A DNA stretch of 64,000 nt from positions 1 through 64,000 of the forward strand of contig CAKZPB010000078.1 in NCBI GenBank assembly GCA_937138395.1, in the 5' to 3' direction. Position 1 is the first letter of the stretch. Every line of letters starts with the position of its first letter. Positions 17,121 to 26,044 of this stretch are shown one piece after another. Made by a program: the position numbers and the translations under genes. This DNA comes from an uncultured Pseudomonadota bacterium (lineage in GTDB: Bacteria; Pseudomonadota; Gammaproteobacteria; Xanthomonadales; Wenzhouxiangellaceae). The notes below the pieces were generated by a model. It saw nothing but the letters and a program-made list of their open reading frames with translations, was not told the DNA's origin and did not search any database.

Positions 17121-19424
17121 TTGGCCAGAATTCCAGAATTTTATAAACTGTCGGTTGCTGAGCGTGTTCGCGCGGTGCAGCAGCAGGGGCTGCTGTCCAA
17201 TCAGGATTGTCAGGCGCTGACCACCGGCGAACACACCCTGTCGGTGCAGTCGGCCGACAAGATGATCGAAAATGTCATTGGTGTCATGGGTCTCCCGGTT
17301 GGTCTGGGCATGAATTTCCTGATTAATGATCAGGAATACGCCGTCCCGCTGGTCGTCGAAGAGCCGTCGATCGTGGCAGCGTTGAGTTCGGCCGCGAAAC
17401 TGGCGCGCAGCGGCGGTGGATTCCGGGTACACAGCAGCGAGCCGATACTGATCGGCCAGATCCAGGTGGTTCATGTTCCTCACCCGGCGCGTGCCAAGGC
17501 AGCCCTGATCGAACGCAAACGAGACATTCTGAACCTTGCCAACAGCCTGCATCCCAATATGGTCGCTCGCGGAGGTGGTGCCAAGGATCTGGAGGTCATC
17601 ATCCATCCATCGTCGGGGCAGGGCGGCGACATGGTGGTAGTGCACCTGCTGGTCGATACCTGCGATGCGATGGGCGCCAACCTGGTCAACACCATGTGTG
17701 AAGGCGTTGCCTCGATGGTCGAAAGCATCAGTGAAGGCCGCGTGTTCCTTAAAATTCTGTCCAACCTGACTGATCGATCGATGGTCAAGGCTGAAGTCAC
17801 CATTCCTGTTGCGGCGCTGGCCGGCAAAGGCTTTGATGGTGAAGAGGTGCGCGACGGTATCATCCTGGCCAATGAATTTGCATCGATCGATCCCTACCGG
17901 GCTGCAACCCACAATAAGGGCATCATGAATGGGATCGATGCCGTTGCACTGGCAACCGGAAATGACTGGCGTGCAATCGAGGCGGGAGCGCATGCCTGGG
18001 CTGCCAGAGGCTCGCATTATGCATCCTTGACGCAGTGGACAAAGGATTCGAATGGTGCCCTGAAGGGCAGCCTCGAAATTCCGCTCAAGGTCGGCATTGT
18101 CGGCGGTCCATTGGAGTCCAATCCTACGGTCGGTATGAATCTTCGCTTGCTCGGCGTCAAGAGCGCACGCGAACTGGCTGAGGTCATGGGTGCTGTGGGT
18201 CTGGCGCAGAACTTTTCCGCGATTCGCGCGCTGACCACAGAAGGCATCCAGCAGGGCCATATGACGCTGCATGCACGAAGCGTCGTGTCGGCGGCTGGAG
18301 CGCCGCCGGATATCTTTGAAACGGTGGTCGAGCGCCTGATTGCCAGCGATCAAATCAAGATCTGGAAGGCGCGCGAAATTATCCAGGCGCTGGAAAAAAC
18401 GGCGCCCCAACCAGCGGCCAGAACCAATGGCAGTCAGTATGCCGAAGCCGATTCGGGCGGAGACATGTCTTCGGGTCACGGCAAGATCATCCTGCTGGGC
18501 GAGCATTCCGTGGTGTATGGCCGACACGCGATTGCAGCCCCTGTACCACTCGCGATTCAGGCCCGGATTGCCGATGGCGACAAGGGCGTCGAGTTGATCA
18601 TTCCACGCTGGAGCATCAAACAACGGCTGCATCACTCGGAAGCAAAGCAGCACTCCTTCGAGAAGTCGCTGTCGCTGGTGCTTGGCGAGTTGAAACTGAA
18701 TCAGCCGTCGATGCGGATCGAGATTTTTCCGAACGTGCCCAGAGCCATGGGGCTCGGTGGCTCCGCTGCGCTGGCAGTTGCGGTGATCCGGGCACTCGAC
18801 CGTCGCTATCAGCTGGGGTTGAGCGATGAGCGCGTCAATGAGCTTGCGTTTGAGTGCGAAAAAATTGCCCACGGCACCCCTTCAGGTATCGACAACACGT
18901 TGTCGGTTTATGGCAAACCGATGCTGTTTCGCGCGGGTGACCAGCCGCTACGTGAAGAGATTGCAATTCAAGGTCCGATCGATCTCGTCATCGGGATCAG
19001 TGGAATCGAAAGCCTGACGGCTGCGACGGTCGCAAGGGTCAAGAAAGCGCGAGAACAGCGGCCGGCCCTGTATGAAGAAATCTTCGATCAAATCGATTCG
19101 CTGGTGCTGCAGGCTGTCCAGGCCTTGCAACAGCGCGATATCGAAACCCTCGGCGAGCTGATGAATGTCTGCCAGGGCCTGTTGAATGCCATGCAGGTAT
19201 CGAGCTGGGAGCTGGAGGAAATGATTCAGATTGCGCGCAATTGCGGTGCACTCGGCGCCAAGTTGACCGGAGGTGGCGGCGGTGGTTCGATGATCGCACT
19301 CTGTCCGTCTGATCCGGAGGCGATCGCCCGCGTCGAACATGGCCTGAAACAGGCTGGCTACCAATCGATGGCCGTCACGATTGGCAGTACGGACAAACCG
19401 AAAGGCAACGGAGTCAGCGTCTGA
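17121..19424 (+). CDS. HMG-CoA reductase / mevalonate kinase fusion
   Basis: One uninterrupted 767-residue frame joins two mevalonate-pathway enzymes. Residues 1 to about 428 are a class II (bacterial-type) HMG-CoA reductase: VVEEPSIVAALSSAAK with the catalytic Glu, DAMGANLVNTMCEGVA, HNKGIMNGIDAVALATGNDW with the Lys and Asp, and GHMTLHARSV with the catalytic His. A polar linker of about 20 residues follows. Residues from about 450 are a mevalonate kinase: GKIILLGEHSVVYG, PRAMGLGGSAALAVAV, HGTPSGIDNTLSVYG and KLTGGGGGGSMIALC. The protein would turn HMG-CoA into mevalonate and then phosphomevalonate. An in-frame ATG at 18465 preceded by GGAG could allow separate kinase synthesis, though the spacing is short. 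The stop overlaps the idi start. Confidence 0.95.
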   Translation: MARIPEFYKLSVAERVRAVQQQGLLSNQDCQALTTGEHTLSVQSADKMIENVIGVMGLPVGLGMNFLINDQEYAVPLVVEEPSIVAALSSAAKLARSGGGFRVHSSEPILIGQIQVVHVPHPARAKAALIERKRDILNLANSLHPNMVARGGGAKDLEVIIHPSSGQGGDMVVVHLLVDTCDAMGANLVNTMCEGVASMVESISEGRVFLKILSNLTDRSMVKAEVTIPVAALAGKGFDGEEVRDGIILANEFASIDPYRAATHNKGIMNGIDAVALATGNDWRAIEAGAHAWAARGSHYASLTQWTKDSNGALKGSLEIPLKVGIVGGPLESNPTVGMNLRLLGVKSARELAEVMGAVGLAQNFSAIRALTTEGIQQGHMTLHARSVVSAAGAPPDIFETVVERLIASDQIKIWKAREIIQALEKTAPQPAARTNGSQYAEADSGGDMSSGHGKIILLGEHSVVYGRHAIAAPVPLAIQARIADGDKGVELIIPRWSIKQRLHHSEAKQHSFEKSLSLVLGELKLNQPSMRIEIFPNVPRAMGLGGSAALAVAVIRALDRRYQLGLSDERVNELAFECEKIAHGTPSGIDNTLSVYGKPMLFRAGDQPLREEIAIQGPIDLVIGISGIESLTAATVARVKKAREQRPALYEEIFDQIDSLVLQAVQALQQRDIETLGELMNVCQGLLNAMQVSSWELEEMIQIARNCGALGAKLTGGGGGGSMIALCPSDPEAIARVEHGLKQAGYQSMAVTIGSTDKPKGNGVSV

Positions 19425-20005
19425 TGGAACCATCCAATCCTGTTTCGTTTGATTCCGAGCCGTTGATTCTGGTCGACCAGGAGGATCAGACCATCGGGTT
19501 TTTGCCCAAGGTCGATTGTCATCGCGGTCATGGCCGTCTGCACCGGGCATTTTCAATCTTCTTGTTTGATCAGAATGGGCGTGTGCTGCTGCAGCAGCGT
19601 AGCCAGCAAAAGCCGTTGTGGCCGTTGTTCTGGTCCAACAGTTGTTGCAGTCATCCACGCAAGGGTGAGTCCATCGAACTGGCTGCCGAGCGACGCTTGC
19701 GCGAGGAGCTGGGCGTCAGCACCCAATTGAACTGGTTGTATAAGTTTATTTACCAGGCCGATTTCGAGGATGTCGGCGCCGAGCACGAGCTGTGCCATGT
19801 GCTGATTGGCCGTTTCGATGGCGACATTCAGGTGCATCCCGATGAAATTGCTGCCTGGCGTTGGCTCACGATCGATCAGATCAATCAGGAACTGATTGAA
19901 TGCGCGGAGCGCTACACGCCCTGGTTCAAGCTTGAATGGCAGCGCTTGCTGAACGATTGGCAGCCCGAAATACAGGCCCTGTCGGGACGGCGAAAAAGCG
20001 CCTGA
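19424..20005 (+). CDS. idi: Isopentenyl-diphosphate delta-isomerase, type I
   Basis: The 193-residue Nudix-fold enzyme interconverts isopentenyl and dimethylallyl diphosphate, which is essential where only the mevalonate route makes C5 units. Visible features are the metal-binding HRGHGRLHRAFS near residue 30, active-site Cys in WSNSCCSHPRKGE near residue 70, the Nudix helix AAERRLREELG, and catalytic Glu in AEHELCHVL near residue 124. Its ATG overlaps the fusion gene's TGA by one base. It ends exactly where the convergent rluB gene ends, with no base between the stop codons. Confidence 0.95.
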   Translation: MEPSNPVSFDSEPLILVDQEDQTIGFLPKVDCHRGHGRLHRAFSIFLFDQNGRVLLQQRSQQKPLWPLFWSNSCCSHPRKGESIELAAERRLREELGVSTQLNWLYKFIYQADFEDVGAEHELCHVLIGRFDGDIQVHPDEIAAWRWLTIDQINQELIECAERYTPWFKLEWQRLLNDWQPEIQALSGRRKSA

Positions 20006-20950
20006 TTATCTGCGGGACCGCGGTTTCCCTCGACCTTTGGCCGGTTTTGCAGAAGCTGGTTTTGACGCTACGCGCCTGCCGGCCTTTCCTGATTCGCTGA
20101 GCGCCAAACTGGTGCCATAACCCGCCAGGCCAACGTCTTCTCGCAGCACGCGATGATCATTGTTGTTGAGTCGTTGATATTGGCCCGTGCGCAGCTTGGC
20201 AGGCAAAAACACCGGGCCGAACCGTACCCGTTTGAGGCGGGCAACCTGGGCACCGACGGCCTCCCACAGCCGTCGTACTTCTCGATTTCGACCTTCCATC
20301 AGCGTGACCGTGAACCACGTGTGGCCCGATGTCTGTTCACCGATAATCAGGTCGCTGAATTTGGCTTGGCCGTCTTCGAGCTCAATGCCGTCGAGTAGCT
20401 GTTGCAGTTGCTCGTCGCTGACCTCTCCGCGAATGCGACAGAGGTATTCACGATCGACACCGCCCGAAGGATGCATCATCTGGTTGGCCAACTCGCCGTC
20501 GGTAGTCAACAACAGCAGTCCCGCGGTGTTCAAGTCCAACCGACCGACCGCAATCCAGCGCCCATCCCGAACAGCCGGCAAGCGATCGAACACGGTTCGC
20601 CGGCCTTCCGGGTCATTCCGGGTTGTCAATTCACCTTCCGGCTTGTGATAAATCAGGGTCTGATGCAATACCTGTTCGGCCACGACCTGCAGGCTGCGAC
20701 CATCGATCTGAATCCGGTCACCGGCACCGGCTTGTGCCCCGAGTTCGGCCTTTGCTCCATTGAGATTGACCTGGCCCGCAGCGATTCGTTGCTCGATGGC
20801 ACGACGTGAGCCAAAACCAGCCCCGGCCAGAATCTTCTGCAGGCGCTCCGGCGGCGCTGACAGCTCGGATCGGGTCTTGCGACGGTCGAGTGTCAGTCTG
20901 GTATCAGCTGGGCTGCTGGCTTGACGCTTCGGGTGATTGCGTTTGTTCAT
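20006..20950 (-). CDS. rluB: 23S rRNA pseudouridine synthase B
   Basis: The 314-residue protein of the RsuA/RluB family isomerises a uridine in 23S rRNA. An S4 RNA-binding domain (RLQKILAGAGFGSRRAIEQR) comes first, then the catalytic domain with Asp in VGRLDLNTAGLLLLT, DREYLCRI and EGRNREVRRLWEAVG. Basic tails at both ends (MNKRNHPKRQ and KGRGKPRSRR) probably add RNA contacts. ATG 20950 lies inside the end of scpB, a 47-base overlap; the longer open frame upstream is scpB sequence read out of frame. scpA-scpB-rluB is a conserved operon. Confidence 0.92.
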   Translation of the reverse strand: MNKRNHPKRQASSPADTRLTLDRRKTRSELSAPPERLQKILAGAGFGSRRAIEQRIAAGQVNLNGAKAELGAQAGAGDRIQIDGRSLQVVAEQVLHQTLIYHKPEGELTTRNDPEGRRTVFDRLPAVRDGRWIAVGRLDLNTAGLLLLTTDGELANQMMHPSGGVDREYLCRIRGEVSDEQLQQLLDGIELEDGQAKFSDLIIGEQTSGHTWFTVTLMEGRNREVRRLWEAVGAQVARLKRVRFGPVFLPAKLRTGQYQRLNNNDHRVLREDVGLAGYGTSLALSESGKAGRRVASKPASAKPAKGRGKPRSRR

Positions 20951-21680
20951 TGTTGTCCTGCTGTGAAGTGCTGCTATCCGATACAGGGCTGGCTTGGCCA
21001 TCCGCGTGCGGGTCGTCCTGGTGTTCAGCGTCATGCCGTGCTTCAGGCGTATCTGTAGTTGAACCCTGGTCAGCAGTGCTTGACTCGGAATTCTGCTCGG
21101 TGTCTGGCACCGGTCCATCTGGATCGTTCAGTTCCAGCTCGGGTTCCAGATTATCCAGGTCGCGAATTTCGGCCAGGGTTGGCAGATCATCCAGGCCTTT
21201 CAGATTGAAATAATCGAGAAATACCTTGGTCGTCCCCAGCAGTTCCGGTTTCCCGGGGACGTCACGGTGCCCGACCGTCTTGATCCAGTCACGCTCCTGC
21301 AGCGTCTTGAGTATATTGGCGCTCAGTGATACACCCCGGATCTGTTCGATTTCACCACGTGTGATCGGCTGTCGATAGGCAATGATGGCCAGCGTTTCAA
21401 GTAATGCACGAGAATACCTCGGCGGTTTTTCCCGCCACAGATTCGATACGGTCGGCATCAGTGACTGGCGAATCTGCAGCCGGTAGCCACTGCCGGTTTC
21501 CACGAGCTCAACGGCGCGCTGCTCCAGCTCGGCATCCAGTGCCGAAAGTGCCTGGCGCAGCAATCCATGGCCAGGCTGCTGGTCTTCATCAAACAGGCTG
21601 TTCAACTGGCTCAGGGACAGCGGTTGACCGGCGGCCAGCAATGCCCCCTCTACGATGGTTTTAAGTCGTTCTGCATCCAT
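20904..21680 (-). CDS. scpB: Segregation and condensation protein B
   Basis: The first 170 residues of this 258-residue protein form the tandem winged helices of ScpB, a subunit of the SMC-ScpAB condensin: KTIVEGALLAAGQPLSLSQL at the start, LLETLAIIAYRQPITRGEI and WIKTVGHRDVPGKPELLGTT. The remaining 85 residues are a low-complexity acidic tail rich in Asp, Glu, Ser, Thr and Gln, likely disordered. The tail makes the protein longer than the usual 180-200 residues. Its 3' end overlaps rluB. Confidence 0.92.
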   Translation of the reverse strand: MDAERLKTIVEGALLAAGQPLSLSQLNSLFDEDQQPGHGLLRQALSALDAELEQRAVELVETGSGYRLQIRQSLMPTVSNLWREKPPRYSRALLETLAIIAYRQPITRGEIEQIRGVSLSANILKTLQERDWIKTVGHRDVPGKPELLGTTKVFLDYFNLKGLDDLPTLAEIRDLDNLEPELELNDPDGPVPDTEQNSESSTADQGSTTDTPEARHDAEHQDDPHADGQASPVSDSSTSQQDNNEQTQSPEASSQQPS

Positions 21681-21717
21681 ATCGCGTTACTATTCAATTC
21701 ATTGTGATCATCAATCA

Positions 21718-22548
21718 TCAGGCCGCGGATTCAGGGCTGGGCGCACGCAGGTACATTCTTCCATACAGTTCCTGCTGAACCAGATCGACCAGATGCTCAC
21801 GCAGCAATTCAAGCAGCGCCAGAAAGGTGACTACAACACCGAGTCGTCCCTCGCTCAGGTCAAACAGGCTTTCAAAGCGAACAAATTCGCTTTCATCATC
21901 GGGATGATTGATGGCCTGCATGATTCGGCTCATGCGCTCGCGCACGCTCAACGGCTCTGACTGGATGTGGTGCTGGGCAAATAACTCGGCGCGTGTCATG
22001 ACATCGCGGAGCGCCAGTAGCACTTCACGCAAATCCACTTCTGGCGGTAATTTGATCTGTCGTTGCTCGGCAATCTCGGCCTGAGCGGGCATGATGTCGC
22101 GTTCCAGGCGGGGCAGCGCATCCAGGTCTTCAGCGGCTTGCTTGAAGCGCTCGTATTCCTGAAGTCTGCGTATCAATTCGGTGCGCGGATCCTCCTCATC
22201 CTGGAGCTCGGGCTCAGGACGTGGCAGCAGCATGCGTGATTTGATTTCGGCCAGAATTGCGGCCATGACCAGATACTCTGCAGCCAATTCGAGCCGCAGC
22301 CCTTCCATCATTTCGATGTAGCCTGTGTATTGGCGCGTAATTTCTGCAATCGGGATATCCAGAATGTCCAGGTTGTGCCTGCGAATCAGGTACAGCAGCA
22401 GATCCAGCGGCCCCTCGAACGCATCGAGAAAAACTTCCAGCGCATCGGGCGGGATGTAGAGGTCATCCGGTAATTTCAGCAGCGGCTCTCCGCGCACGGT
22501 GGCGAGTGGCATCTCCTGCTGACGGCTGGCGGTTGTGGTGTCTGACAT
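21718..22548 (-). CDS. scpA: Segregation and condensation protein A
   Basis: The 276-residue kleisin subunit of bacterial condensin is recognised by FEGPLDLLLYLIRRHNLDILDIPIAEIT near residue 48, YLVMAAILAEIKSRMLLPRPE near residue 90, and a C-terminal winged helix (FLALLELLREHLVDLVQQELYG). It would bridge the SMC heads. It is first in the scpA-scpB-rluB operon and is divergent from the YciI-like gene. Confidence 0.93.
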   Translation of the reverse strand: MSDTTTASRQQEMPLATVRGEPLLKLPDDLYIPPDALEVFLDAFEGPLDLLLYLIRRHNLDILDIPIAEITRQYTGYIEMMEGLRLELAAEYLVMAAILAEIKSRMLLPRPEPELQDEEDPRTELIRRLQEYERFKQAAEDLDALPRLERDIMPAQAEIAEQRQIKLPPEVDLREVLLALRDVMTRAELFAQHHIQSEPLSVRERMSRIMQAINHPDDESEFVRFESLFDLSEGRLGVVVTFLALLELLREHLVDLVQQELYGRMYLRAPSPESAA

Positions 22549-22631
22549 GGGGCAGCAGTGTATCAGCCCGCCGGCTCATTCAGGCAGCCGGTATACTATT
22601 TGATCTTGACTCAACGAGGCATCATTCAACC

Positions 22632-22931
22632 ATGCTGTACATGATTCTGGGGCGCGATCAGGCCGAATCGCTGGAGGCCCGAAAAGCCTGTCGTCAGCAG
22701 CATATTGACCGCATCGATGCACTGCAGGATCAGGGTCGGCTGATTCTGGCAGGTCCATTGCCGTCGATCGACGCTGCCGATCCAGGGCCGGCAGGCTATT
22801 CAGGCTCGCTGATTGTGGCCGAGTTTGATTGTCTTGAAGATGCAGCGCATTGGGCCAGCGAGGACCCGTATCTGGAATCCGGAGCCTGGCAGGACGTTGA
22901 CGTGCGGCCCTGGATTCAGGTTCGGCCATGA
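22632..22931 (+). CDS. YciI family protein
   Basis: The 99-residue protein is a ferredoxin-like fold of the YciI type: YMILGRDQAESLEARK at the start, HIDRIDALQDQGRLILAGPLP with the conserved His and Gly-Pro, and DPYLESGAWQDVDVRPW with the Asp-Pro-Tyr. The in vivo role of the family is unsettled. ATG 22632 starts the fold directly. An ATGA overlap couples it to bolA; yciI next to bolA is common in gammaproteobacteria. Confidence 0.88.
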   Translation: MLYMILGRDQAESLEARKACRQQHIDRIDALQDQGRLILAGPLPSIDAADPGPAGYSGSLIVAEFDCLEDAAHWASEDPYLESGAWQDVDVRPWIQVRP

Positions 22932-23224
22932 ACGACCATCCCGATGCACTGGAGCCTGACGATCGTGTCGGCGCAATCCAACACCGGCTTACGGCTGCGC
23001 TGTCACCGGATTCGCTGGAGGTCATTGATGAATCGCACTTGCACGCAGGGCATCCGGGTGCCCGTGACGGACGGGGGCACTTTCGAGTCCGCATCGTGTC
23101 CGACCAATTTGCCGGGTTACCGAGACTGGCCCGACACCGCAAGATTTACCAGGCGATGGGTCGATTGATGCAGTCTGATATTCATGCGCTATCAATTGAG
23201 GCATTTTCGAATAATGAAACATAA
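22928..23224 (+). CDS. bolA: BolA family protein
   Basis: The 98-residue BolA-like protein has the family core: RLTAALSPDSLEVIDESHLHAGH, with the His residues used for Fe-S cluster sharing with a monothiol glutaredoxin, then HFRVRIVSDQFAGLPRLARHRKIYQAMG, the helix-turn-helix-like segment. BolA proteins act in iron-sulfur trafficking and stress morphology. The gene overlaps yciI by four bases and the following lipoprotein gene by eleven. Confidence 0.88.
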   Translation: MNDHPDALEPDDRVGAIQHRLTAALSPDSLEVIDESHLHAGHPGARDGRGHFRVRIVSDQFAGLPRLARHRKIYQAMGRLMQSDIHALSIEAFSNNET

Positions 23225-24044
23225 ACTATTGATAATATTGACTATGGCCTTGTATGTTTCAGGCTGTAGTGATGCTACTCATGCGCCATTGATCGAGCAG
23301 GACGAGGTGGTGCTGGTCGAGGTGGATGGTCATCCGATTACGCTGACCATGCTTGAATTCCTGATGGAGGCACGCGGCGTTGCGGAGGACGATACCGAGC
23401 AGATGCGCCAGCTCCTCGATGAACTGATTCGCCTGCGCGCCATGGCCAACCGGGCCGAGTTGGAGGGTATTTCGCAAGCGCCAAAAGTGCGTGCCGAACG
23501 CATGATCAAGGATATCGAAGTGCAGTATGTCCGCTATCTGGAGCACTTCCAGAAGGAAAACCCGATTGGCGACGCTGAAATTCAGCAGGTCTATCGGCAG
23601 CAGGTCCAACGTGCGGGTGATCTGCAATATCGCCTCGAAACCATCGTTTTTGACTCCCAGTCCGATGCGCTGGCAGCGCTCAGTGCAATTGAAGACGGCT
23701 CCAGTGAGTTCGATCAGCAAGTTGCTCAGGCCATTGACGCGGGCCATCAGGTGCTGCAACCGAACTGGATTGACCGCAGTCAGGTCCCCGAGGATATCTC
23801 CGCTGCCTTGGCGGGCTCGGAGGTCGGCGATACCGTTCCTGCGCTAATGCCGTATCAGGATCAGTGGGTGGTGGCCCGAATCCTGGAAACCCAGCCCAAT
23901 CAAGTGCCTGCGCTCGACGAGGTCAGGGAAGGCATTCGCAGAACGCTGACGCGCGAACAGAATCAACTGCTGATTGATGACGTGTTCGAGTCAGCCGAAA
24001 TCACACCGATGCTGCCGCTGGACGGGGCTGGCGAAGAATCATAG
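23214..24044 (+). CDS. Lipoprotein peptidyl-prolyl isomerase-like foldase
   Basis: The 276-residue protein starts at ATG 23214 with a lipoprotein signal (LTMALYVSGCSD, lipidated Cys about residue 18). A SurA/PpiD-like N-terminal helical region follows (LEFLMEARGVAEDDTEQMRQ, LLDELIRLRAMANRAE), then a parvulin-type domain from about residue 140 (LQYRLETIVFDSQSDALAAL, VGDTVPALMPYQDQWVVARI). It is probably a periplasmic foldase or chaperone. The parvulin core is short and divergent, so isomerase activity is uncertain. Confidence 0.75.
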   Translation: MKHKLLIILTMALYVSGCSDATHAPLIEQDEVVLVEVDGHPITLTMLEFLMEARGVAEDDTEQMRQLLDELIRLRAMANRAELEGISQAPKVRAERMIKDIEVQYVRYLEHFQKENPIGDAEIQQVYRQQVQRAGDLQYRLETIVFDSQSDALAALSAIEDGSSEFDQQVAQAIDAGHQVLQPNWIDRSQVPEDISAALAGSEVGDTVPALMPYQDQWVVARILETQPNQVPALDEVREGIRRTLTREQNQLLIDDVFESAEITPMLPLDGAGEES

Positions 24045-24157
24045 ACCGACGCGGGGTCGCGCTGAACTGGCTGGCGGGTAGCATCAAGTCGCTGAACAGT
24101 GATGAAACTCCAGTCAGATTTTCTGCCGGGTGACTGGTTCCGAATGAAAAACTCGGC

Positions 24158-24163
24158 TATAAT
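24158..24163 (+). promoter_or_regulatory. -10 element of the rpmI-rplT promoter
   Basis: A perfect TATAAT lies about 155 bp upstream of rpmI. No good -35 box is at 17 bases; TGACTG is further up. Initiation near 24170 would give a leader of about 150 nt. Confidence 0.55.
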
Positions 24164-24189
24164 GCACGGCTATTTTAAAACCAGCCTAA

Positions 24190-24275
24190 CTGCAGCCAGC
24201 GGGCTTTCAAGTGTTTTGCCGGTTGATGCTCGGGTTTGATTCGAGCCTATCAGCTGATAGCAAATCCGCTGCAGT
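24190..24275 (+). promoter_or_regulatory. Structured leader upstream of rpmI-rplT
   Basis: The predicted leader contains a GCTCG...CGAGC hairpin (24228-24246), the perfect palindrome CTATCAGCTGATAG (24247-24260), and arms CTGCAG...AGCGG and CCGCTGCAG that can pair around both. L20 or L35 operons are often repressed by L20 binding to their leader RNA, so this may be such a control region. The pairing was found by eye. Confidence 0.4.
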
Positions 24276-24318
24276 CGGGTAAATGAAAACTTGCGACCGG
24301 ATTCTCAAGGAGTTGCAC

Positions 24319-24516
24319 ATGCCCAAGATGAAAACCCACCGTGGTGCTGCCAAGCGTTTTAGCGCCAATGGCAGTGGAAAATTCAAGCGCAAACGCGCCA
24401 ACCACAGCCACATTCTGACCAAGAAAGACACCAAGCGGAAGCGTCGCTTACGCTCAACGGTCCTGGTTTCCAAGGCCGATGAGAAAGCGGTTCGCAAGAT
24501 GCTACCGAATCTTTGA
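24319..24516 (+). CDS. rpmI: 50S ribosomal protein L35
   Basis: The 65-residue protein is L35 by its whole sequence: [31 protein letters not shown] and KRKRRLR, ending KMLPNL. AAGGAG sits 6 bases before the ATG. The gene for initiation factor 3, which normally precedes rpmI, is not upstream; instead there is a separate promoter and a long leader. Confidence 0.97.
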   Translation: MPKMKTHRGAAKRFSANGSGKFKRKRANHSHILTKKDTKRKRRLRSTVLVSKADEKAVRKMLPNL

Positions 24517-24567
24517 TTCGGCTAGTGGCGTTTGATTTGTTAAAGAACTTGATCAGAGGAAAGCAAC

Positions 24568-25946
<1,379 letters not shown>

Positions 25947-26044
25947 GCACGGGCTCGCTAAGCCAATGAATAACGAGCAACACCGAGTGGCGAGCTTCAA
26001 GTCACGACCCCAGTCGTTTTTTTATCCCGTGAATAGGCCCTAAC

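Noticed and set aside
22576-23142. Long reverse-strand frame opposite yciI-bolA
   Set aside because: It is a shadow of two well-supported genes and shows no family motifs.
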